From assembly GCA_902463905.1 (NCBI GenBank), contig CABQHF010000055.1:1-10838 (forward strand): DNA of 10,838 nt, read 5' to 3'. The first letter of the stretch is position 1. Each line of letters begins with the position of its first letter. Both the position numbers and the translations under genes were made by a program. Below are positions 4,760-10,838 of this stretch, one piece after another. Under the pieces are notes generated by a model, which was given only the letters and a program-made list of their open reading frames with translations, was not told the origin of the DNA and ran no database searches. Origin of the DNA: an uncultured Faecalibacterium sp. Its GTDB lineage: Bacteria > Bacillota > Clostridia > Oscillospirales > Ruminococcaceae.

Positions 4760-6046
4760 TTACGGTTCATGGGGGGTGGGGCGCAGCAGCATCCCTGCCA
4801 GAAGGCCCACCGCTGCCGGCAGCACCCAGCCAAAGCCCACAGCCCCCAAGGGCAGGGCCTTAGCCAGGGCCGAAAGGGGCCCCAGGGGCAGGGCGGACGC
4901 AACGCTTTGCAGGGCGGTGCAGCCAATGCACAGAGGGTACACCAGCGGGTGCCGCTGCTCCAGCTCCGGCACAAAGGAAAGGCAGATCAGCAAAATGGCC
5001 ACCGGGTAAAGGGCGTTGAGCACCGGGACGGACAGCCGCAGGATGTCTGCCAGGCCCAGGTTTGAGAGCAGCATACTGGCAGCGGCAAAAAATCCGGCAA
5101 AGGCCGGGTAGGGCACCGAGGGCACCAGGGTGTGGAAGTACTCTCCCACACAGGCAATGAGGCCCACACAGGTGTTAAAGCAGGCCAGCACAAAAATAGC
5201 GGCAAGGAGCACAAGGCCAGCTTTGCCAAAAAGCCGGTCTGCCAGCACCGTCAGCACATCGGCTCCGGTGGCAAGGCCCGGGACGGCGGCCCCGGTAAGG
5301 GCTCCGGCGTGGCCCAGCATGGCGTACACCGCCAGCAGCAGCCCTCCGGCCACAAACCCGGCCAGGATGGTGCTGCGCTGCACCTCCTCCTGCCGGGTGA
5401 CGCCCTGGGCCTGGATGTTCAGGGCAATGATGGCTCCAAAGTTCAAGGCTGCCAGGGTGTCCATGGTCTGGTAGCCATACAATACGCCTTGTAATACGGC
5501 ACCGGAAGTATACTCCGGGGTGGGGACACCGTACTGCCCTGCCAGGGGGTGCAGCAGGCAGCCGCCAAACAGAACTAAAATCAGCACCAGCAGGCAGGGG
5601 CACAGCAGCCTGCCCAGCCAACGGGTGAGCCTTTCCGGCCGCAGGGCCACCAGAAAGGCCGCCGCAAAAAACATCGCCGAGTACCCTAGCTGCAGCCCGG
5701 CCCCGGTGCCCACCAGGGGGGTCAGCATGGCAAAGGAGGTGCTGGCGGTGCGTGGGATGGCCAGGCAGGGGCCAATGGACAGGTAGATCAGGATCATAAA
5801 GACCTGGGCAAACACCGGGTGCACCCGGCCTGCCAGCTTTTCCAGACCCTGGGCCCGGGCCACAGCCACCACTCCGGCAACGGGCAGCCCCACGGCACTG
5901 ATGGCCAGGCCCAGAAAGGCAGGCCAGAAATGGATGCCTGCCTTGGCCCCCAGGTCCGGCGGAAAGATCAGGTTGCCAGCCCCGAAAAACATGGAAAACA
6001 GCGTGAAGCCGATGAGCAGCAGCTTTCGGCCAGATAGCTTTTGCAT
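4760..6046 (-). CDS. brnQ: Branched-chain amino acid:cation symporter BrnQ
   Basis: Membrane carrier of the LIVCS family that imports leucine, isoleucine and valine with Na+ or H+. The product is 428 residues with about 12 hydrophobic spans. Family blocks are FFGAGNLIFP (20-29), the IGPCLAIPRTA loop, GYQTMDTLAALNFG and the FNTCVGLI span. I chose MQKLSGRK at 6046 as start because family homology begins there; the 48 codons upstream would cross the promoter. Its ribosome site is a run of G (AGGGGGG) rather than a clean AGGAGG. It is first in a two-gene operon with the deformylase-like gene and is transcribed divergently from the ABC pair. A palindrome over its promoter suggests control by a dedicated regulator. 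No T-box leader is visible in the roughly 50-nt 5' UTR. Confidence 0.95.
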   Translation of the reverse strand: MQKLSGRKLLLIGFTLFSMFFGAGNLIFPPDLGAKAGIHFWPAFLGLAISAVGLPVAGVVAVARAQGLEKLAGRVHPVFAQVFMILIYLSIGPCLAIPRTASTSFAMLTPLVGTGAGLQLGYSAMFFAAAFLVALRPERLTRWLGRLLCPCLLVLILVLFGGCLLHPLAGQYGVPTPEYTSGAVLQGVLYGYQTMDTLAALNFGAIIALNIQAQGVTRQEEVQRSTILAGFVAGGLLLAVYAMLGHAGALTGAAVPGLATGADVLTVLADRLFGKAGLVLLAAIFVLACFNTCVGLIACVGEYFHTLVPSVPYPAFAGFFAAASMLLSNLGLADILRLSVPVLNALYPVAILLICLSFVPELEQRHPLVYPLCIGCTALQSVASALPLGPLSALAKALPLGAVGFGWVLPAAVGLLAGMLLRPTPHEP

Positions 6047-6093
6047 AAAAAGTTCCCCCCTCTTGTGTGCACTCCTGCCGGGCAGGGAGCGAA

Positions 6094-6117
6094 TATCTTC
6101 AGTGTACTCTGAAGATA
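6094..6117 (-). promoter_or_regulatory. 24-bp palindromic operator at the brnQ promoter
   Basis: Half-sites TATCTTCAG (6094-6102) and CTGAAGATA (6109-6117) are perfectly inverted, and the 6-nt centre holds GTAC, so 11 of 12 base pairs are symmetric. The site covers the -10 and the probable transcription start, the usual place for a repressor dimer. It does not match the CodY consensus AATTTTCWGAAAATT. The regulator is unknown. Confidence 0.7.
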
Positions 6118-6129
6118 AATTCATGTCAA
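6101..6129 (-). promoter_or_regulatory. Promoter of brnQ-def operon
   Basis: Perfect TTGACA (6124-6129), 17 bp, TACACT (6101-6106) on the minus strand. The -10 is inside the palindrome at 6094-6117. The start near 6094 gives a leader of about 48 nt. Confidence 0.75.
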
Positions 6130-6196
6130 GCATATCCAAGTTGAACAAAAGTATCTTTTGGAAACAAGGCCTCCCGGGCAGGTGATGCACAGGTCA

Positions 6197-6225
6197 TTGG
6201 CCTTTGGGGCGGAGTGTGGTATACT
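6197..6225 (+). promoter_or_regulatory. Promoter of the ABC permease-ATPase operon
   Basis: TTGGCC (6197-6202), 17 bp, TATACT (6220-6225), with TGG directly before the -10 making an extended -10. The predicted start near 6232 gives a leader of about 30 nt. It is divergent from the brnQ promoter, with about 70 bp between the two -35 boxes. Confidence 0.7.
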
Positions 6226-6262
6226 GGGACGCAGAAAACTGCAGCGAAATGGGGGGAGAACC

Positions 6263-7036
6263 ATGCACGACTACAAAACGCTGCTCCGGCGCGCCGGGGC
6301 GGTGCTGTTCTGGCTGGCAGTGTGGCAGGCTGCGGCCATGGCCATCGGACAGGAGGTCTTTCTGGTGTCGCCGGTGCAGGCCCTGCGCTGCCTGCTGCGG
6401 CTGCTGCCGCAGGCGGATTTCTGGCACCGGGTGGGGTTCAGCGCCGGGCGCATCCTGCTGGGCTTCGGGCTGGGCGTGGTGTGCAGTGTGGCGCTGGCCG
6501 CAGCGGCTGAAATCTGTCCCGCTGCCGAAGTTTTGATCGCCCCGATGCTGCAGCTGGTCAAGGCCACGCCGGTGGCCAGCTTCATCATTCTGGCGCTGGT
6601 GTGGGTGCGGGGGTCCTCGCTGTCGGTGCTCATCAGTTTTCTGATGGTGCTTCCGGTGCTGTACGGGGCCGTGCGCACCGGCATCCGGGCGGCAGACCCG
6701 CAGCTGCTGGAAATGGCAAAGGTGTTCCGTCTGCCGCTGGGCCGCCGCCTGCGGGCCGTGTGGCTCCCGGCGGTGCTCCCGGCTTTCCGGCAGGGGTGCA
6801 GCGTGGCGCTGGGCATCTGCTGGAAAAGCGGCGTGGCGGCGGAGGTCATCGGCCTGCCCAACGGCAGCATCGGCGATGCCCTTTACCGGGCCAAGATCAC
6901 CCTTTCCACCGGGGAGCTGTTCGCCTGGACCTTTGTCATCATCCTGCTCAGTGCGGCCTTTGAAAAGCTGTTCCTCCAGGCGCTGGATGCTGTGAGCCGG
7001 GCGTTGATTGGCGGAGAGGAGGATGCCGCATGCTGA
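6263..7036 (+). CDS. ABC transporter permease, NitT/TauT (SsuC/TauC) type
   Basis: Inner-membrane channel subunit of an ABC importer of the nitrate/sulfonate/taurine type. The product is 257 residues with about six hydrophobic spans (roughly 11-29, 64-83, 103-115, 118-137, 179-197 and 219-239). The cytoplasmic coupling loop is recognisable as LEMAKVFRLPLGRRLR...VWLPAVLP (149-173), and AEVIG (193-197) is typical of the SsuC/TauC group. The start ATG at 6263 follows GGGGGGAG by 4 nt; an upstream in-frame ATG at 6158 precedes the promoter and is rejected. Its stop overlaps the ATPase start by 7 nt. No periplasmic-type substrate-binding protein lies in the window, so the substrate is not predictable. 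Sulfonates, pyrimidine precursors of thiamine (ThiXYZ are relatives) and others are possible. Confidence 0.88.
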   Translation: MHDYKTLLRRAGAVLFWLAVWQAAAMAIGQEVFLVSPVQALRCLLRLLPQADFWHRVGFSAGRILLGFGLGVVCSVALAAAAEICPAAEVLIAPMLQLVKATPVASFIILALVWVRGSSLSVLISFLMVLPVLYGAVRTGIRAADPQLLEMAKVFRLPLGRRLRAVWLPAVLPAFRQGCSVALGICWKSGVAAEVIGLPNGSIGDALYRAKITLSTGELFAWTFVIILLSAAFEKLFLQALDAVSRALIGGEEDAAC

Positions 7037-7644
7037 CCATCGACCATCTGGAAAAGCGGTTTGGCAGCACGGTGCTGTTCCGGGACCTGACCTTTACGGT
7101 GGACGGCCCGGCGGTGCTGTGGGCCCCCAGCGGCTGGGGCAAGACCACCCTTCTGCGCATCCTCATGGGGCTGGAAACGCCCACTGCAGGCCGGGTGCAG
7201 GGCGCCGGGCGGGTGAGCGCGGTGTTCCAGGAGGACCGGCTCTGCCCCCAGCTGACGGCGGTGCAGAATGTGCTGCTGGTGCTGCCGGATGACCGGCAGG
7301 AAGCGGCCATCCGACAGGACTTTGCCCGGCTGGGGCTGGACGAGGCCGCGCTGGCCCTCCCGGCCCGGAAGCTGAGCGGCGGGCAGAAGCGCCGCACGGC
7401 CCTGCTGCGGGCCCTCTGGGCACCGGGGGACACCCTACTGCTGGACGAGCCCTTTACCGGTATGGACCCGGCTGCCGTACAGGCCAGCATCGCCCTGCTG
7501 CGGGAGCGGGTGGAGGGCCGTCCGGTGCTGCTGGCCACCCACGACCGTGCCGCCATCGACGCACTGGGCTGGCCGATGCTGGAGCTGCAGAAGCTGGCAC
7601 AGCCGGGTGCGGCTTGCAATTCCACAAACAAAGGATTACAATAA
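7030..7644 (+). CDS. ABC transporter ATP-binding protein (SsuB-like)
   Basis: ATPase that powers the adjacent permease. The product is 204 residues, shorter than the about 240-260 of SsuB/TauB, lacking an extended C-terminus. The order of motifs is complete: Walker A APSGWGKT (32-39), Q-loop Gln67, signature LSGGQ (115-119), Walker B LLLDE (136-140), D-loop GMD (144-146) and switch His171. The first Gly of Walker A (GxxGxGKT) is Ala32, coded GCC; this position is usually Gly but the P-loop Lys38 and Thr39 are kept. ATG at 7030 overlaps the permease stop, so the two are translationally coupled. The C-terminal codons overlap the promoter of the next gene. Confidence 0.9.
   Translation: MLTIDHLEKRFGSTVLFRDLTFTVDGPAVLWAPSGWGKTTLLRILMGLETPTAGRVQGAGRVSAVFQEDRLCPQLTAVQNVLLVLPDDRQEAAIRQDFARLGLDEAALALPARKLSGGQKRRTALLRALWAPGDTLLLDEPFTGMDPAAVQASIALLRERVEGRPVLLATHDRAAIDALGWPMLELQKLAQPGAACNSTNKGLQ
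7614..7642 (+). promoter_or_regulatory. Promoter of the C69 dipeptidase gene
   Basis: TTGCAA (7614-7619), 17 bp, TACAAT (7637-7642), lying over the last codons of the ATPase gene. The start near 7649 gives a leader of about 60 nt. I see only a weak 5-bp GCAGC/GCTGC hairpin and no intrinsic terminator in 7645-7708, so the dipeptidase may also receive read-through from the ABC genes. Confidence 0.65.
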
Positions 7645-7708
7645 GGGTTAGCAGCGCAAAACGGCTGCATGTTAAGAATCCTGAACCTGAAACGGAGGTT
7701 TTTCATTT

Positions 7709-9190
7709 ATGGCTTGTACTACCATTCTGGTCGGTAAAAAGGCGTCTTACGACGGCTCTACCATGATCGCCCGCAACGACGATTCCGGTTCCGGCCATTT
7801 CACCGCCAAAAAGTTCACCGTGGTGCACCCGGAGGACCTGCCCAAGGTCTATCGCAGTGTGCTCTCCCATGTGGAAGTGCCCCTGCCGGAAGGTGCCATG
7901 CGCTTTACCGCCATGCCCAACGCCGTGGAGGGCAAGGGCATCTGGGCAGCTTCCGGTGTGAATGCCGCCAATGTGGGCATGACCGCCACCGAGACCATTA
8001 CCTCCAACCCCCGCGTGCTGGGTGCGGACCCGCTGGTGGAGTACCGCCCCGCCAAGGGCGAGCAGCCGGAAGTGCCCGGCGGTATCGGCGAAGAGGACAT
8101 CGTATATCTGGTGCTGCCCTACATCCACACCGCCCGCGAGGGCGTGCAGCGTCTGGGCCAGCTGCTGCAGACCTACGGCACCTACGAGATGAACGGCATC
8201 GCCTTTGCGGACGTGAACGAGGTGTGGTGGCTGGAGACCATCGGCGGCCACCACTGGATCGCCCGCCGTGTGCCGGATGATGTGTATGTGGTCATGCCCA
8301 ACCAGCTGGGTCTGGACAGCTTTGACCTGACCGACGCCCTGGGCGAGCAGAAGGAGTACATGTGCTCGGCCGACCTTGCCGAGTTCATCGCAAAGAACCA
8401 TCTGGACTTGTCGCAGGACGGGGCACTGAACCCCCGCGATGCCTTTGGCAGCCACGATGACTCCGACCATGTGTATAACACGCCCCGTGCCTGGTACATG
8501 CTGCGCACCCTGAACCCCACCACCTGGGTGTGGGACGGTCCGGATGCCGATTATACCCCCATGTCCGACGATCTGCCCTGGTGCATGGTTCCGGAAAAGA
8601 AGGTGACCCCGGAGGACGTGAAGTATGTGCTGTCCAGCCACTATCAGGGCACCCCGTACGACCCCTACCGCAGCTATGGCGACAAGGCTAGCAAGGGCGC
8701 ATACCGTTCCATCGGCATCAACCGCAACGACTTCATGGCCCTGATCCAGCTGCGCCCGGACGTGGACGCCGAGAACTGCGCTCTGGAATGGATCGCCTAT
8801 GCCTCCAACGCCTTCAACACCATGGTGCCCTTCTACGCCAACGTGGACACCACCCCGGCTTATCTGGCCAACACCACCGGCGAAGTGTCCACCGACAACT
8901 TCTACTGGGTCAGCCGCATGATCGCCGCCATGGCCGATGCCTCCTATGCAAAGTCGCTGTTCCACATTGAGCGCTATGAGGAAGCTGTGCTCAGCGCGGC
9001 CCATGCACTGGTGAACCAGTACGACGCGAAGCTGGCCGCCGCAGCACCTGCAGCCCGTGCCGCCCTGCGGGAGGAAGCCAACCTCGCCCTGGCCGCCATG
9101 ATCCAGGAAAAGGCCTCCGACACGTTGGGCAAGGTGCTGTTTGAACTGAGCAATCAGATGAAGAACGCCTACTCCCGTTCGGATGCGTGA
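7709..9190 (+). CDS. C69-family dipeptidase (PepD/PepDA-like)
   Basis: Ntn-hydrolase-fold peptidase that cleaves dipeptides. The product is 493 residues, similar to lactobacillar PepDA. The N-terminus MACTTILVGKKASYDGST places the expected nucleophile at Cys3, to be exposed by removal of Met-Ala, as in this family. ARNDD (21-25) and GVNAANVGMTATET follow, both typical. There is no signal peptide, so it should act in the cytosol on imported or internally released dipeptides, in line with the amino-acid transporters nearby. ATG at 7709 has GGAGG (7694-7698) 10 nt upstream. It has its own promoter and is closed by the hairpin at 9219-9256. Other members of the family have secreted or unknown roles, so the exact peptide preference is open. 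Confidence 0.94.
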   Translation: MACTTILVGKKASYDGSTMIARNDDSGSGHFTAKKFTVVHPEDLPKVYRSVLSHVEVPLPEGAMRFTAMPNAVEGKGIWAASGVNAANVGMTATETITSNPRVLGADPLVEYRPAKGEQPEVPGGIGEEDIVYLVLPYIHTAREGVQRLGQLLQTYGTYEMNGIAFADVNEVWWLETIGGHHWIARRVPDDVYVVMPNQLGLDSFDLTDALGEQKEYMCSADLAEFIAKNHLDLSQDGALNPRDAFGSHDDSDHVYNTPRAWYMLRTLNPTTWVWDGPDADYTPMSDDLPWCMVPEKKVTPEDVKYVLSSHYQGTPYDPYRSYGDKASKGAYRSIGINRNDFMALIQLRPDVDAENCALEWIAYASNAFNTMVPFYANVDTTPAYLANTTGEVSTDNFYWVSRMIAAMADASYAKSLFHIERYEEAVLSAAHALVNQYDAKLAAAAPAARAALREEANLALAAMIQEKASDTLGKVLFELSNQMKNAYSRSDA

Positions 9191-9218
9191 TCTTTTTAAT
9201 AAGAACGACTGAACCGTA

Positions 9219-9256
9219 AAAAGGCGGGCTGCAGTGCAAACTGCGGCCCGCCTTTT
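9219..9256. terminator. Bidirectional terminator with GCAA tetraloop
   Basis: A 17-bp stem (9219-9235 with 9240-9256) with a single T-G pair and a GNRA-type GCAA loop. AAAA...TTTT ends make it work in both directions: after the dipeptidase stop at 9190 on the plus strand and after the flavin reductase-like stop at 9263 on the minus strand. It insulates two convergent units. Confidence 0.93.
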
Positions 9257-9262
9257 CTGCGG

Positions 9263-9847
9263 TTATTTCTTTTTTCTTGCCGGTTTCTTTTTGCGCACGG
9301 TGTAACCAAAGGTGCCCAGCTTTTTGCCCAGGGCCAGATACTCGCCGTGGCTGTACACGATGAGCTTTGCCTTGTCCAGACACAGCTTGCCGGTCTCATC
9401 CAGCAGGCTCTCGTCCACATCGCAGGCCACCACTTCGGCAAGGAACAGGTCGTGGCTGCCCAGCGGGATCCTCTGAGTCACTTTGCATTCCAGGTTCACC
9501 GGGCTTTCCGCCAGCACAGGGCAGTCGGTGAGCACGCTGCCCGGCTCGGCATGCAGGCCGCAGGCGGCAAACTTGTCCACATCGCGGCCGCTCTTCACGC
9601 CGCACCAATCCACCGACCGCACCAGTGCTTCGGTGGGCAGGTTGATGGCAAACTGCCCGCTCTCCTGAATGAGGTGGTGGCTGAACCGTTCCGGCCGCAC
9701 GCTGATGCTCACCATGCTGGGCTGGGTGCAGATGGTGCCCGTCCAGCCGATGGTGATGAGGTTGGGGTTCTCCAGCCCGCCGCAGGACACCAGCACCGGC
9801 GGTTCCGGGTTCAGCAGGGTACTGCCCCGCCAGCTCTGTTTGCTCAT
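9263..9847 (-). CDS. Flavin reductase-like FMN-binding split-barrel protein
   Basis: The product is 194 residues and resembles the flavin reductase/ferric reductase-like (DIM6/NTAB) split-barrel family, which binds FMN and usually reduces flavin with NAD(P)H. Supporting blocks are PVLVSCGG (17-24), the FMN-phosphate-binding stretch NLITIGWTGTICTQPSMVSI (29-48), SVRPERFSHHLI (49-60), FAINLPT and CGVKSGRDVDKFA. The C-terminus is strongly basic, ending RKKKPARKKK. ATG at 9847 overlaps the glycosyltransferase stop by 4 nt (ATGA), so translation is coupled; AGGAAG lies about 8 nt upstream. The functional link to the glycosyltransferase is not obvious. The physiological acceptor is unknown. Confidence 0.88.
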   Translation of the reverse strand: MSKQSWRGSTLLNPEPPVLVSCGGLENPNLITIGWTGTICTQPSMVSISVRPERFSHHLIQESGQFAINLPTEALVRSVDWCGVKSGRDVDKFAACGLHAEPGSVLTDCPVLAESPVNLECKVTQRIPLGSHDLFLAEVVACDVDESLLDETGKLCLDKAKLIVYSHGEYLALGKKLGTFGYTVRKKKPARKKK

Positions 9848-10824
9848 CCGTGATACTTCCTTTCGTAGGGGGCCCAGGTGCGCTCCGAGATGATGTAGCG
9901 CGGGCGGGCCTTGGTCTCCATGTAGATCTTGCCGATGTATTCGCCGATGACGCCCAGGCATACCAGCTGCACGCCGCCCATGAAGCAGACGATGCAGACG
10001 ATAGAGGCCCAGCCTGCCACCGACGAACCCAGAACGGCCTGCACGATGGCCCAGATGACCCCGATGAAGCCCACAAGGCTCACCACGATGCCGGCTCCGG
10101 TGATGATGCGGATGGGCTTGTTGGACAGGCTGGTGATGCCGTCAAAGGCCAGTGCCAGCATCTTGCTCAGGGGATAGTGGCTCTCACCGGCCAGACGCTC
10201 GTGGCGCTCGTAGGTGACCACATTGCTCTTGAAGCCCACCAGCGGCACCATGCCCCGCAGGAAGATGTTCACCTCGTGGTAGTCGGCAAAGCTCTCCAGC
10301 ACGCGGGTGCTGATGAGACGGTAGTCCGCATGGTTGAACACGATGTCGGCACCCAGGGCGTTCATCACATGGTAGAAGCCCTCCGCCGTGAACCGCTTGA
10401 AGAAGGTGTCGGTGTCGCGGCGGCTGCGCACACCGTACACCACCTCGGCACCGTCCAGATACTTCTGCACCATCTCGTCCATAGCGTTGATATCGTCCTG
10501 GCCGTCGCAGTCGATGGAAATGGTGATATCGCAGCTGCCGCTGTGCAGCGCTTCCATCAGGCCTGCCAGTACGGCATTCTGATGGCCGCGGTTGCGGCTC
10601 TGCGCAATGCCGATGAAGTGCTCATCCTGCCCGGCAAAGCCCTGGATCAGCTCCCAGGTCTTATCCCTGGAGCCGTCGTTGACGAACAGCACCCGGCTCT
10701 GGTCGCTCACAAGGCCGCGGGCGGCAAGGTCGTTGATCTTTTGCAAAAACAGCGGGGCTGTGATGGGCAGCACCGCTTCCTCGTTATAACAGGGGATCAC
10801 GATCCAGAGAATCGGTTTGGACAT
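9844..10824 (-). CDS. GT2 polyprenyl-phosphate glycosyltransferase, GtrB-like
   Basis: The product is 326 residues: a GT-A catalytic domain followed by two membrane spans, the layout of bactoprenol glucosyl/GlcNAc transferases (GtrB, CsbB, YkoT). It probably charges undecaprenyl phosphate with a sugar from a nucleotide-sugar donor, for later transfer to a cell-surface polymer. Motifs are IPCYNEE (10-16), FVNDGSRDKT (47-56), the metal-binding region IDCDGQDD (104-111), ADYRL (166-170) and GESHYPL (213-219). Spans lie near 238-262 and 271-297. The start at 10824 has AAGGAG (10833-10838) 8 nt upstream at the window edge; its promoter is outside. A partner flippase or acceptor glycosyltransferase is not in the window. 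Confidence 0.93.
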   Translation of the reverse strand: MSKPILWIVIPCYNEEAVLPITAPLFLQKINDLAARGLVSDQSRVLFVNDGSRDKTWELIQGFAGQDEHFIGIAQSRNRGHQNAVLAGLMEALHSGSCDITISIDCDGQDDINAMDEMVQKYLDGAEVVYGVRSRRDTDTFFKRFTAEGFYHVMNALGADIVFNHADYRLISTRVLESFADYHEVNIFLRGMVPLVGFKSNVVTYERHERLAGESHYPLSKMLALAFDGITSLSNKPIRIITGAGIVVSLVGFIGVIWAIVQAVLGSSVAGWASIVCIVCFMGGVQLVCLGVIGEYIGKIYMETKARPRYIISERTWAPYERKYHG

Positions 10825-10838
10825 GGTAAAAACTCCTT

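Noticed and set aside
6094..6129. CodY or T-box control of brnQ
   Set aside because: The palindrome does not match AATTTTCWGAAAATT, and the leader of about 48 nt is too short for a T-box.
6263..7644. ABC pair as a thiamine-precursor (ThiXYZ) importer
   Set aside because: It is near the thi operon, but has its own promoter, no TPP aptamer and no ThiY-like protein. Proximity alone is not enough.
7703..9004. 433-codon minus-strand open frame across the dipeptidase
   Set aside because: Antisense shadow of the C69 gene, with a His/Gly/Val-rich product and no recognisable motif.
1..10838. Mobile elements, CRISPR arrays, tRNA or rRNA genes
   Set aside because: I saw no transposase or integrase product, no regularly spaced direct repeats, and no cloverleaf or rRNA signatures.

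Overview
The window looks like chromosomal DNA of a high-GC, low-complexity-free Firmicute. The genes have strong AAGGAGG-type ribosome sites, near-consensus sigma-A promoters, intrinsic terminators and a TPP riboswitch. Gene content (ThiW, short-form ThiC, a 136-residue deformylase-like protein, BrnQ, a C69 dipeptidase, an AGCS-type symporter) and GC-rich coding suggest an anaerobic gut clostridium of the Faecalibacterium/Oscillospiraceae type. That placement is inference from memory of family features, not a search.

Layout, left to right. Positions 1-148 hold the first codons of a leftward gene, probably an alanine/glycine:cation symporter with a TTG start, plus its promoter. Positions 201-4329 are one leftward thiamine transcription unit. 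In transcription order it has a promoter (4301-4329), a TPP aptamer (about 4196-4284), a strong terminator hairpin (4141-4179), a structured leader of about 250 nt, then thiW, thiM, thiE, a doubtful 81-codon ORF flanked by hairpins, thiC and a terminator (201-234). Positions 4337-6129 carry a second leftward operon, brnQ then a def-like gene. Its promoter lies over a 24-bp near-perfect palindrome. Divergent from it, 6197-7644 is a rightward pair encoding an ABC permease and ATPase of the NitT/TauT type. It is followed by a rightward C69 dipeptidase (7709-9190) with its own promoter. A 17-bp bidirectional terminator (9219-9256) separates this from a leftward pair, a membrane-anchored GT2 glycosyltransferase and a flavin reductase-like protein, whose ends overlap by 4 nt.

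How the genes work together. ThiC makes HMP-phosphate de novo, while ThiW and ThiM bring in and phosphorylate ready-made thiazole alcohol. ThiE joins the two halves into thiamine phosphate, and TPP switches the unit off through the riboswitch-terminator. No thiazole-synthesis gene (thiG/S/F/H/O) and no thiD is present here, so this locus by itself describes half synthesis and half salvage. The other genes concern amino-acid uptake (AGCS, BrnQ), dipeptide breakdown (C69) and N-terminal processing (Def-like).

I found no mobile element, CRISPR array, tRNA or rRNA, and no clear new multi-gene system. The most unusual items are the region between thiE and thiC, the hairpin array in the thiW leader, the altered motif I of the deformylase-like protein, and the palindromic operator at brnQ.
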